From Streptomyces violaceorubidus (GTDB taxonomy: Bacteria; Actinomycetota; Actinomycetes; Streptomycetales; Streptomycetaceae), in NCBI RefSeq assembly GCF_000717995.1, contig NZ_JODM01000047.1, positions 1-30,231 on the forward strand: a DNA stretch of 30,231 nucleotides, given 5' to 3'. The position numbers and the translations under genes are program-made. The notes beneath the pieces were generated by a model. It saw only the letters and a list, made by a program, of their open reading frames with translations. It was not told where the DNA came from and searched no databases. Below, in pieces: positions 1 through 8,600 of this stretch (position 1 is the stretch's first letter; each line of letters starts with the position of its first letter).

Positions 1-88
1 AGGCAAGATCCTCATTGGCCTGCGGCATACGCTCACCCATGACCATAAAAAAGAGAGCATTCGCCCAGTCAGGCACCTCGATCGCCAT
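1..88 (-). CDS. WXG100-like polymorphic toxin N-terminus (partial, runs off the window)
   Basis: Reading the minus strand from an ATG at 88, 29 codons are open to the window edge, starting MAIEVPDWANALFF and continuing through MGERMPQANEDLA. The pattern (MAIEVPDW, hydrophobic stretch, then a G-x-x-P/W-x-x-x-ED segment) matches my recollection of the start of the WXG100-like N-terminal domain found on large actinobacterial secreted toxins related to CpnT-type proteins. Those proteins are exported by type VII secretion and carry a variable C-terminal toxin. The ATG lies 6 nt after the stop of a 33-codon ORF, which suggests coupled translation. Only the N-terminus is visible, so the toxin type cannot be named. 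The family call is recognition of a short motif and could be wrong. Confidence 0.5.
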   Translation of the reverse strand, partial: MAIEVPDWANALFFMVMGERMPQANEDLA

Positions 89-94
89 GACGGA

Positions 95-196
95 TCAGCG
101 CCTACCCGTCTCGCACGAGGAGTTGGTGACGGGCAGCGAATCGTCCAGCTTGATCCGGTCCGGGGCGGTACGCACCTCGAACTCGACCTCACACAC
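95..196 (-). CDS. 33-codon ORF directly upstream of the WXG100-like gene
   Basis: GTG at 196 opens a 33-residue frame (MCEVEFEVRTAPDRIKLDD..., ending CETGRR) that stops at 95, six bases before the ATG of the WXG100-like gene. A GGGAGGAG sequence lies just before the GTG, and an upstream frame ending LREEIGEGREE stops two bases before it, so the spacing is that of a tight operon. The peptide is acidic and I do not recognise it. It may be a real small protein, a leader that couples translation, or the start of a gene truncated by decay like the sequence upstream. Confidence 0.35.
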   Translation of the reverse strand: MCEVEFEVRTAPDRIKLDDSLPVTNSSCETGRR

Positions 197-198
197 GA

Positions 199-700
199 CT
201 ACTCCTCCCGGCCCTCGCCGATCTCCTCACGCAGCCTCGCGCCACCCCTGCGCCGACTCCGGACTGCCCAGGGACTGACCCGCCCCGCATACCACTGCGC
301 GCAGGTGACTCTATGGTGTGAGGATCGCCCATGCCCTCACCACATGTGTCGCACTCCAGTCTACCGCCCGTGACAGGTGTGCTGTCGCACAGCACGTATT
401 CGAAGTCGCTGTCGTGGTGGGGGCCTTCCTCGTGGAAAGGTGGATGGACGGACGGATCGAAACCCGCCCTGGTGCGTCCCAGAACTCCGCCATGATCGGG
501 CGACCGTCCTGAACGGTCGTGACGAGTGCGCCGACGTCGGGGTTGAGTAACGTCGTCCAGGGCCTGTTCGCTGCACGGGCGTTGACGTTCCGCGGCCGGC
601 CGCGCCACCTCGCGGATCGGCCCGGCAGCGCGCTCACCGGATTCTTCAGACGGTCCAGCCGATGAGCGCGTGCAGTTTCGGACACGTACCCGCCGTCGAG
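199..700 (-). pseudogene. Decayed minus-strand coding sequence (frameshifted)
   Basis: Natural-looking protein sequence appears on the minus strand but is split between frames. One frame (about 685 to 460) reads TTLLNPDVGALVTTVQDG followed by RPIMAEFW. A second frame (about 480 to 306) then takes over with GFDPSVHPPFHEEG and YVLCDSTPVTGGRLECDTC, and a third segment ends LREEIGEGREE at 199. At least one frameshift near 475-485 is needed to join the first two, and another to reach the C-terminal end. Its position just upstream of the WXG100-like gene suggests a former member of the same operon. I do not recognise the family. A sequencing error is an alternative to true decay. Confidence 0.35.
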
Positions 701-1398
701 GCCCAGTTCAAGTCCCAGGTCGACGCGCTCCTCGATCGGCGACAGGCGCAGTTCACCGAGACGGTGCCACTGGCCGGCCTCGTACGGGCCGGGGATCGCC
801 GCCAGCGGTTCGCCCCGTCACAGTGACATGGCGCTCTCCACCGGCTCGTAGGCACGAGTGTGCTCGTCGGCCCGGCGGGCCCGCTCGGCCGTGCGGGCGT
901 GGACCTCCGACGGTGGAGCATGTCGCAGTGGCGCGATCCGATCGCTATGCAATGCGCGGCGAATAGAAACACGTGCGCTCACAAGGTGTGAACCTTTCGT
1001 CACAGTTCAGGCTGAGCGGCCGTGCATCACCGCGATGCAGAATCCGGCCCGAGTTGGCCGCAGAACGGTGCTATCGTCACCGTGTGATGATCGAAGTCGA
1101 CAGAGCGTAGCCACCCGAAGGCGGCGCACCCGCAGGCCACTCGCGACAGCCCTGCGCATACCCGGGCGCTGACCCGGTCCTGCGCGTACGGTCGCCCTCC
1201 TGCCTGCCGTCGGTGTGGCTCCCTGCGTCCCTCCACCAAAACGTCCTCCCCTCGTGTCCCCATCGTCCGCGCGTGGTATGCGCCGGACCGTGCCGGCGGC
1301 ACGGGCGGGGATGTCCGGACCGTCGCACCGTGCCGGGGCATTGCCCCCCGCCTTCGGCAACGATCCCCCCACGTCGTCTCTCGAGGAGACACACACCG
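701..1398. other. Non-coding or decayed stretch upstream of the P450 gene
   Basis: No frame in this stretch has convincing start, ribosome binding site and codon bias together. On the minus strand a segment reading LAAIPGPYEAGQWHRLGELR followed by LSPIEERVDLGLELGLDGG (about 810 to 690) looks protein-like but is preceded by an in-frame stop (AMSL-stop at about 820), and the segment before it (TAERARRADEHTRAYEP) also looks like former coding sequence. On the plus strand 1080-1398 is probably the untranslated leader and promoter region of the P450 operon; I could not place a promoter with confidence. Confidence 0.4.
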
Positions 1399-2616
1399 AT
1401 GCCACAGACCGTGATCGACGACTTTCCCTTCGAACGAGCCGCCGGCTGCCCGTTCGACCCACCCCCGCGACTCGCCGCCCTGCGCTCCCACGCCCCGTTG
1501 GTCCCGGTACGTATCTGGGACGGCGGGACGCCCTGGCTGGTCACCCGCTACGAGGACCAGCGCGCCGTGCTGTCCGATCCCCGCTTCAGCGCCGACTCAA
1601 GCAGGCCGGGCCTGCCCGCACCGACTGAGGGGTTCGCAGCGCAGGGCCGCCAGGAGGTGCGGGCCCTGAGCATGCAGGACGGTCCCGAGCACGCGCGTCA
1701 GCGCCGTATGCTCATCGGCCACTTCACGGTCAGGCGAATCAACGCGATGACTCCGCGGCTGGTGCGGATCATCGACGGCCTGCTGGACCGGATGGAGGCC
1801 GCCGGGCCGGCGACCGACCTGGTGAAGGCCTTCGCGCTGCCCCTGCCCTCCCTGGTCATCGGCGAACTGCTGGGCGTCCCGGAGCAGGATCAGGCCCTCT
1901 TCCAGCGCGTGTCGGCCACCATGATCTCCCGGGACAGCACCGCGCGGAAGTTCACCGAAGCCTGCGCCGAACTTGGCGACTACCTGGGCGAACTGATCCG
2001 GCGCAAGGACGCCGATCCGGGCGACGACCTGCTCAGCTCCCTGGTCGTCACACGTATGCGCAGCGGTGAGCTCACGCCCGAGCTGCTCGTCGAAACGGCG
2101 ATCACCCTGCTGGTCGCGGGGCACGAGACCACCACCAACCAGCTCGCCCTCGGCACCCTGGTGCTGCTGCGAAATCCCGATCAGCTCGCCGTAGTCCGGG
2201 ACAGCGACGACCCCGCTCGGGTCGCGTCGGCCGTGGAGGAACTGCTGCGCTATCTGTCCATCACGCAGACCGGACTCGCCCGGGTCGCCACGGAGGACGT
2301 GGAGATCGGGGGTCGGCTGGTCCGCGCGGGCGAGGGTGTCATCGTGCCGAACGCCTCCGGCAACCGCGACGCGGCCGTCTTCGACGACCCCGACCGGTTC
2401 GACATCGGCAGGCCGCACGTACGCGGACATCTCGCATTCGGCCACGGGCCCCATCAGTGCCTGGGACAGGCGCTGGCCCGGCTGGAACTGCAACTCGCCC
2501 ACCCGGCCCTGCTGCGCCGCTTCCCCGCACTGCGCACCACCGTGCCGAACGAGGACATCGCCTTCAAACACGACATGATCGCGTACGGCGTGCACGAACT
2601 GCCCGTCACCTGGTGA
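1399..2616 (+). CDS. Cytochrome P450
   Basis: A 405-residue soluble bacterial P450, of the usual length for actinomycete class I enzymes. It should bind haem through a cysteine thiolate and insert one oxygen atom into a small-molecule substrate, taking electrons from a ferredoxin. Visible motifs: I-helix AGHETT (240-245, oxygen activation), K-helix ExxR in EELLR (E281, R284), and the haem loop FGHGPHQCLG with Cys354 as the ligand. The N-terminal CPFDPPP and the WLVTRYED segment resemble CYP105/CYP107-type proteins, but the exact CYP family is not assigned. The ATG at 1399 is chosen because GAGGAG lies about 8 nt upstream; an open frame extends further 5' but is poorly coding. No ferredoxin gene is adjacent. 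The stop overlaps the start of the esterase gene, so the two are probably co-translated and may act on the same metabolite. Confidence 0.93.
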   Translation: MPQTVIDDFPFERAAGCPFDPPPRLAALRSHAPLVPVRIWDGGTPWLVTRYEDQRAVLSDPRFSADSSRPGLPAPTEGFAAQGRQEVRALSMQDGPEHARQRRMLIGHFTVRRINAMTPRLVRIIDGLLDRMEAAGPATDLVKAFALPLPSLVIGELLGVPEQDQALFQRVSATMISRDSTARKFTEACAELGDYLGELIRRKDADPGDDLLSSLVVTRMRSGELTPELLVETAITLLVAGHETTTNQLALGTLVLLRNPDQLAVVRDSDDPARVASAVEELLRYLSITQTGLARVATEDVEIGGRLVRAGEGVIVPNASGNRDAAVFDDPDRFDIGRPHVRGHLAFGHGPHQCLGQALARLELQLAHPALLRRFPALRTTVPNEDIAFKHDMIAYGVHELPVTW

Positions 2617-3635
2617 CCCGTAGCCACGTCCGGTCGGCGCGGCCCGACCGGGAGGCCCCACCCGCTCCCGTACCCTTCGACCCGGAGACGGCGACCGTCC
2701 TCGACGGGCTGGGCGACCTGCGCGCCGCCGAGCCGGCTTCGCCCGCGGACGTGCCGCGGTGGCGCGCGCACCTGGCCGCCGTGGCACCCGGGCCCACCCT
2801 GGAGGAACTGCGCGACGGCGGACGCTTCGAGGTGGCGGAACACACGGTGCCCGGACCCGCCGGAGCGCCGGACGTGCCACTCCTGGTCGCCCGCCCGGCG
2901 GGACTGACCGACGGCGCCCCCGTCGTCTACCACCTCCACGGTGGCGGCATGATCGGCGGTACCAGCCGTACCGGCGTACCCGGCATTCTGCGCGAGTGGG
3001 CCGTGCCACTCGGGCTTGTCGTGGTCTCCGTCGACTACCGGCTGGCCCCCGAGCACCCCTACCCGGCAGGCGTCGAGGACTGCTACGCAGGCCTGTTGTG
3101 GGTGGCCCGGCACGCCGTCCGAGCCGGCGGAGATCCGGAGCGGATCGTGGTCGCGGGAGGCAGCGCGGGTGGCGGGCTGACCGCGGCCGTCGCGCTCATG
3201 GCGCGAGACCGGGACGGACCGCGCCTGACCGGCCAGCTGGCGATGTGCGCCATGCTCGACGACCGCAACGACACCCCGTCGGCACGGCAGATGGCCGGCC
3301 GGGGCGTGTGGGACCAGCGCGCCAACGAGGCCGCCTGGACCTCGCTGCTCGGCGAGGCCCGTGGCACGGAGCGGGTTGCGCCGTACGCCGCACCCGCCCG
3401 CGCCACCGACCTGTCCGGTCTGCCGCCCGCCTACATGGACGTCGGCGCGGCCGAGACCTACCGCGACGAGGTCACCACATATGCCACCCGCATCTGGCGG
3501 GCCGGGGGCGATGCCGAACTCCACGTCTGGTCGGGCGGATTCCACGGCTTCGACCAGATCTCCCCCGACACCGCAGTGGCCCGCGACGCCCGCGAGTCCC
3601 GCGTCCGCTGGCTCCGCCGCGTTCTGGACCGGTGA
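2613..3635 (+). CDS. HSL-family alpha/beta hydrolase (esterase/lipase)
   Basis: A 340-residue hydrolase of the hormone-sensitive-lipase family. It carries the oxyanion-hole motif HGGG (109-112), the nucleophile elbow GGSAGGG with Ser184, and C-terminal DVGAAETYRDE and GGFHGFD segments holding the likely catalytic Asp and His. Such enzymes hydrolyse short to medium acyl esters of small molecules in the cytoplasm; no signal peptide is seen. The GTG start at 2613 overlaps the TGA of the P450 gene (GTGA), which is the usual sign of translational coupling in Streptomyces. An open frame continues upstream inside the P450 gene but that part is a shadow. The pairing with a P450 suggests tailoring or breakdown of one compound, which is inference. 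Substrate unknown. Confidence 0.9.
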   Translation: MTRSHVRSARPDREAPPAPVPFDPETATVLDGLGDLRAAEPASPADVPRWRAHLAAVAPGPTLEELRDGGRFEVAEHTVPGPAGAPDVPLLVARPAGLTDGAPVVYHLHGGGMIGGTSRTGVPGILREWAVPLGLVVVSVDYRLAPEHPYPAGVEDCYAGLLWVARHAVRAGGDPERIVVAGGSAGGGLTAAVALMARDRDGPRLTGQLAMCAMLDDRNDTPSARQMAGRGVWDQRANEAAWTSLLGEARGTERVAPYAAPARATDLSGLPPAYMDVGAAETYRDEVTTYATRIWRAGGDAELHVWSGGFHGFDQISPDTAVARDARESRVRWLRRVLDR

Positions 3636-3759
3636 GGGCGCGGCACCTCCACGTGGCGCACGCCCAGCATGGGTTTCCGGGCTTCCTCTCCCGACGTGAC
3701 GGCGATCACAGAGCGAGTTCCTGCTCGCACATGTAAGAAGCGGCTTGCTGCGTGCATTG

Positions 3760-3777
3760 CTCGGTGTGAACACCGAG
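3760..3777 (+). promoter_or_regulatory. Hairpin immediately upstream of the sigma factor ribosome binding site
   Basis: CTCGGTG (3760-3766) and CACCGAG (3771-3777) form a perfect 7-bp stem with a TGAA loop. It ends three bases before the near-perfect Shine-Dalgarno AAAGGAGGG (3780-3788) of the ECF sigma gene. It could affect mRNA stability or translation, or serve as an inverted-repeat operator. Function is not shown by sequence alone. Confidence 0.4.
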
Positions 3778-3792
3778 ACGAAAGGAGGGCGC

Positions 3793-4359
3793 GTGACGGC
3801 TGCCGAGCGCTTCCGCAGTGTCTACGAAGAGCATTACCCGCGTGTCCTCGCCTACGCCACGAGCCTGGTCGGACGGCAAGTGGGAGAGGACATCACCAGC
3901 GAGGCCTTCACCGTCGCCTGGCGGCGCCTGAACGACATGCCCCACCCCCCGCTGCCCTGGCTGCTGGGCGTGGCCCGCAACCTGGTGCGCGAACTGCGCC
4001 GCCGGGACGCCCTGCAGTACACGGTCGCCGCCGAGGAGGCGCAACGCCTCACCAGCGGCGGCCAGACCCACGTCGGTGATGTCGCGGCGGTGGTCACGGA
4101 CCGGCACGTCGCGCTACAGGCCCTCGCGAGCCTGTCGGAGGCCGATCGGGAACTGCTCACGCTGATCGCCTGGCAGGGCCTGAGCCCCCGCGACGCCGCC
4201 CGGGTCCTGAACTGCACCGGCCCGACCCTGACCGTACGGCTGTACCGGGCCCGGCGACGTCTGGAGAAGGCGCTGGAGACGGCACAGGCCGCAGAGGCGG
4301 CTCCCGTGGACGGCGTACACACCGCATACCCCCCTCATGGCCAAGGAGCACCCGCATGA
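3793..4359 (+). CDS. ECF-type RNA polymerase sigma factor
   Basis: A 188-residue extracytoplasmic-function sigma factor. Region 2 is seen near the N-terminus (RFRSVYEEHYPRVLAYA, then EDITSEAFTVAWRR, residues about 6-50), and region 4 near residues 115-165 (LASLSEADRELLTLIAWQGL, then RDAARVLNCTGPTLTVRLYR), a helix-turn-helix that reads the -35 element. There is no C-terminal SnoaL extension. GTG at 3793 is preferred over an upstream in-frame ATG at 3745 because AAAGGAGGG sits 4 nt before it. The stop overlaps the ATG of the next gene (ATGA), a membrane-anchored protein of the type usually paired with this sigma group, which is probably its regulator. The signal it senses and its target promoters are unknown. 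Confidence 0.92.
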   Translation: MTAAERFRSVYEEHYPRVLAYATSLVGRQVGEDITSEAFTVAWRRLNDMPHPPLPWLLGVARNLVRELRRRDALQYTVAAEEAQRLTSGGQTHVGDVAAVVTDRHVALQALASLSEADRELLTLIAWQGLSPRDAARVLNCTGPTLTVRLYRARRRLEKALETAQAAEAAPVDGVHTAYPPHGQGAPA

Positions 4360-5570
4360 AGAACCCCTCCAAGCGATCCGAGCGGCACGACGTCATGGAC
4401 GTGCTCGCCGACGCGCGTCCCGACGCACTGGACCCCGCGCGGCTGACGGATCCGACGCGGCAGCGGCAGGACCTCGCACGCATCGTCGCCGAACCCGCGG
4501 ACAGCCGCTCCGCGCGCCGCGGGATCAGATTCCGCCCGCTGGGAGCGGTGGCGCTGACCGCGGTGGCGGCCTCGGTGGTGGTGGCCGTCGGCACGAGCGG
4601 CGCGCAGGCACCGGGCGACCGGCCCGTGGCACAGCCGCCCTCCCCCACGACGACGCGGGCGACGGATGCCGGCGAGGACGTGCGCGTCGACGGTCACATC
4701 GAGCTGCTCAGCGCGGCCCGGAACGCCGAGACCGCGTCCGCGAAGGGCACGTACTGGCAGACCACCACGCAGTCGCGGTACCTGGACGTCGCCGAGGCGA
4801 ACGGGCAGACCTTCGCCGTGAGCAACACGTCGACCGAGCAGTGGTCGGTGGGTGTACGGCCCGGAACCCAGAGCCTGATGGTCACGGGACTGGACGCGGT
4901 GATCGAGCCCTGGACCGCCGCGGACAAGGCCCGCTGGCACGCCGCGGGCTCGCCCGACACCGTCTCGATCGACGCCGGGCAGAAGAACGGGACCCGCAGG
5001 TCTTACGCCTTGGGCGCCGACCGGCCGACGGTGATGCGGACGAACGTCGACGGCGACATCTACGCCGTCGGCCCGGACAACGTCTCCTACGAGGACCTTC
5101 GGGCACTGCCCTCCACCAGTAAGGAGCTGCGCCGCTACCTGGAAGGTCTGTACGCGCGGGAGAGCAGCGCCGACAACGCCGGCGCGGGCCGCAGCGCCTT
5201 CGTCCTGCGCCAGGCGGGCAACCTCGCGACGATGCCCGTGAAGCCGGCCGTTCGGGCAGCGGCCTACCGTGTGATGGCCGAACTGCCCGGAGTCCGGGTG
5301 GTCCGGCACGTCACCGATCCGCTGGGGCGCGAGGGTGTCGGTGTGGAGTCCCCGAACACGTACCGCACCGCGGCGGGCACCATACGGCAGCGGCTGGTCA
5401 TCGACCCGGCGACCGGCGCGATGCTCTGCGACCAGGACCTGCTGGTCGAGCCGTCGGCCGGTGCCGAGGAGGCGGGTCTCAAGGCCGGCACCACGCTCAA
5501 CTACCACGCGACCACCCGGATGAGCTGGGGCGAGCGCCAGATCACCGTGCCCGAGAACACCGACAGCTGA
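4356..5570 (+). CDS. CU044_5270-type membrane-anchored partner of the ECF sigma factor
   Basis: A 404-residue protein with a short cytoplasmic N-terminus (DVLADARPDALDPARLTDPT, about residues 15-34), one transmembrane helix around residues 65-85 (GAVALTAVAASVVVAVGTSG) and a long extracytoplasmic domain. This is the architecture and wording of the CU044_5270 family, which in actinomycetes is encoded directly after ECF sigma genes. The cytoplasmic part may act as an anti-sigma-like tether, but no zinc-binding HxxxCxxC motif is present, so it is not a classical ZAS anti-sigma factor. The ATG at 4356 overlaps the sigma gene stop, so the two are co-translated. A small GC hairpin follows the stop. 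Role as signal sensor is inference from gene pairing. Confidence 0.85.
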   Translation: MKNPSKRSERHDVMDVLADARPDALDPARLTDPTRQRQDLARIVAEPADSRSARRGIRFRPLGAVALTAVAASVVVAVGTSGAQAPGDRPVAQPPSPTTTRATDAGEDVRVDGHIELLSAARNAETASAKGTYWQTTTQSRYLDVAEANGQTFAVSNTSTEQWSVGVRPGTQSLMVTGLDAVIEPWTAADKARWHAAGSPDTVSIDAGQKNGTRRSYALGADRPTVMRTNVDGDIYAVGPDNVSYEDLRALPSTSKELRRYLEGLYARESSADNAGAGRSAFVLRQAGNLATMPVKPAVRAAAYRVMAELPGVRVVRHVTDPLGREGVGVESPNTYRTAAGTIRQRLVIDPATGAMLCDQDLLVEPSAGAEEAGLKAGTTLNYHATTRMSWGERQITVPENTDS

Positions 5571-5576
5571 GCCGAT

Positions 5577-5592
5577 CCGCGCGGGCGCGCGG
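5577..5592 (+). terminator. Possible weak terminator after the ECF operon
   Basis: CCGCGCG and CGCGCGG form a 7-bp inverted repeat separated by two bases, starting 7 nt after the stop codon. There is no U-run, as is common in high-GC actinomycetes. The stem is short, so readthrough toward the peptidase gene is possible. Confidence 0.35.
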
Positions 5593-5698
5593 CACGCACC
5601 GTAGTGTGTCGCGCCGCCCCGTGGACCGACTCCGCCGTCAGCTGCGTTCGTTCAGCGTCATCCGTGTTTCACCACGTCATGGGACAGGAGCCCCTATC

Positions 5699-8600
5699 AT
5701 GCGCAGACCCAGCGGGCACGTGACGGGGGCCGTCGCCCTCGCCGTGGCCCTCGTCGCGGGCCTGACCGGCCAAGCCGCGGCGTCCCCGCCCGCCGGTGCC
5801 CGGAGCGGGGGTGGTTCGAGTACGGCGAAGGTGTCGGCCACGGTGACGCTGATCACCGGCGACCGGGTCATGATGAACGCCGCGGGCCGGGTCGTGCGGG
5901 TGGAACGCGCGAAGGGCCGGGAGCGCGTGCCGATCCAGGTCCGGAAGGTCGCCGGACACACACGTGTGATACCCGGCGACGCCGAACTGCCGCTGGCGAC
6001 GGGTCGGTTGGACCCGCGGCTGTTCGACGTGACCGGGCTGGTGGCGGACCACTACGACGACGCGCACCGGTCCGAGCTGCCGCTGATCGTCACCTTCCGG
6101 GACCGTGCGAAGCGCTCGACGAGCCCCCTCACCGACGCCGGGGCGAGGGTCGAACGCGCGTTGCCGGTCGTCGACGGGGCGGCGCTGCACGCCCCCAAGA
6201 AGCGCGCCACCGAGTTCTGGGACGCCGTGACCGGCGGGGCAACCGGGGCCGGCGGGGAGGAAGGTGCCGGGTCCGGGGCGCGGTTCGCCGCCTCGGGGGT
6301 GCGGAAGGTGTGGCTGGACGGCACGCTGCGGGCCGCCCTCGACAGGAGCGTCCCCCAGATCGGCGCACCGGCCGCCTGGGCCGCCGGATACGACGGCACC
6401 GGCACCAAGGTCGCGGTACTGGACAGCGGGGTCGACGCGGACCACCCGGATCTGGCGGGCCAGGTGATCGCGGAACAGAACTTCTCCGACTCCCCGGACG
6501 GGGAGGACCGCTACGGCCACGGCACCCACGTCGCGTCCATCGTGGCCGGCACGGGGGCCGAGTCCGGCGGCCGGTACAAAGGCGTCGCCCCGGGTGCGAA
6601 GATTCTGGACGCCAAGATCCTGAACGACCGGGGTGCCGCCGAGGAGTCCACCGTCCTGGCCGGCATGGAATGGGCGGTGTCCCAGGGCGCCGACGTCGTC
6701 AACCTCAGTGTCGGCGCCGCGGACACACCCGGCACCGACCCCGTGGAAGAGGCGATCGACCGGCTCTCCGCCGACACCGGAACGCTCTTCGTCGTCGCGG
6801 CCGGCAACGACGGACCGGGCGAGGGCACGGTCAACACACCGGGCAGCGCCCCGGCCGCGCTCACCGTCGGCGCCGTCGACGACGCGGACCGGCTCGCGGA
6901 CTCCTCCGGCCGCGGCCCGCGCGTCGGGGACAGCGGGGTCAAACCCGACCTGACCGCACCCGGTGTCGCCATCACGGCGGCGGCGTCCCCCGGCAGCACC
7001 CTGGAGCACGCCTACCCCTCCGACACCCCGGGCTACATCACCCTCGACGGCACCTCGATGGCCACCCCGCACGTCGCGGGGGCCGCCGCCCTCATCGCCC
7101 AGCAGCACCCCGACTGGAGCGGCGGGCGTCTCAAGGCGGTGCTGACCGGTTCTGCCGAACCCGGCGCGTACAGCTCGTTCCAGCAGGGCACCGGCCGGAC
7201 CGATGTGGCGCGCGCCCTCAAGCAGAACGTCGTCACCGAGCAGGGGCCCCTCGACTTCGGCGCGCAGCAGTGGCCCCACGACGACGACAAGCCGGTGACG
7301 CGGCGGCTCACCTACCGCAACCTCGGTACGCAGCCGGTCACGCTGGACCTGTCCGTCGACGCCCGTGCGGTGGACGGGGGGCCCGCCCCCGACGGCATGT
7401 TCGCCCTCTCGCCGCAGCACCTCACCGTCCCGGCGGGCGGCGAGGCGAGCACCGCGCTCACCGCGGACACCCGGGCCGGCACCACCGACGGCACGTTCGG
7501 CGGTTCGGTGTCCGCCGTCTCCGCCGACGGCGAGGTCAGGGTGCGCACCGCCGTGGGGGTGGAGCGCGAGGTGGAGATGTACACCCTGACGCTCAAGCAC
7601 CTCGACGAGAACGGCGAGCCCACGGGCGACGCCGTGACCGACGTCCAGGGCGTGGACAGCGACTTCCACGCCTCCTACGCCGACGAGGAGGACGGCGAGT
7701 TCACGGTCCGGCTGCCCAAGGGCGACTACTCCCTGCTCGACACCGTCCACCCGGGATTCGAGTCCCCGGTGCACGCCCTGCTGTTCCAGCCCAGGCTGCG
7801 GCTGGACGCGGACACCACCGTCACCCTCGACGCCCGGCGGGCCCGGCCGGTCCGGGCCACCCTGCCCGAACCGGCGGCCACCAACATCGACGCCATGATC
7901 GCCCTGGGATGGCAGCGCGGCACCGGCCTGGAGCCGGGGCTGTTCTCCTACGGCTTCCCCGACTTCCGGAGTTTCACCGTCGGACAGATCGGCCCCGCGC
8001 TGCCCGCCGACCAGGCGTTCGCCCAGTACTCGGGCACCTGGAGCGACGACGCTGCGAGCGGCCGGACGCCGGTCGCCTACCACCTGGCCTGGAAGCGGGT
8101 CGGCGACCTCGGGGGCTTCACCACCGAGGTCCGGCGCGAGCAACTGGCCGAGGTCGACTTCCGGGTCGGCGAGACCACCGCGGGCGGGCAGGGCAGCATC
8201 CTCGCCCAGGCCCTCACCCCCACCGGGGAACTGACCTCGCTCGGGTCGCCCGTCACCTCAGACCTGCCGCTGCACGGCACGCACTACGTCCTCGGTGACG
8301 ACATCCGGTGGAACTTCCTCGTCCAGACCGGCGCCGGCCCCGACGACGAGTTCTGGACCACCGGGACCTACCGGGCCGGCCGGCACTACACCGAGCGGTT
8401 CAACACCGGTGTCTTTGGTCCGGCGCTCGGCGACACGAGCACCGCGCCGCCCGTCGTCACCCCCGGCATCTCCCGGAACGGGAACGTCATCAGGGCGTAT
8501 CTGCCGCAGTACAACGACGGCTCCCGCCACTGGAACACCCACTCCGGAACGCTTCGGGAGAGTTCGCTCCTGGCCGACGGCAAAGAGGTCGCCGAGCCCG

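Noticed and set aside
1080..1110. Plus-strand mini-frame MMIEVDRA after a TATCGT-like box
   Set aside because: Only eight codons, no conservation can be judged, and no gene follows in frame.
5669..8143. A long open frame on the minus strand, antisense to the first S8 peptidase
   Set aside because: High third-position GC keeps opposite frames open. The encoded sequence is Gly/Arg/Val-rich without motifs, while the plus strand has signal peptide and catalytic residues.
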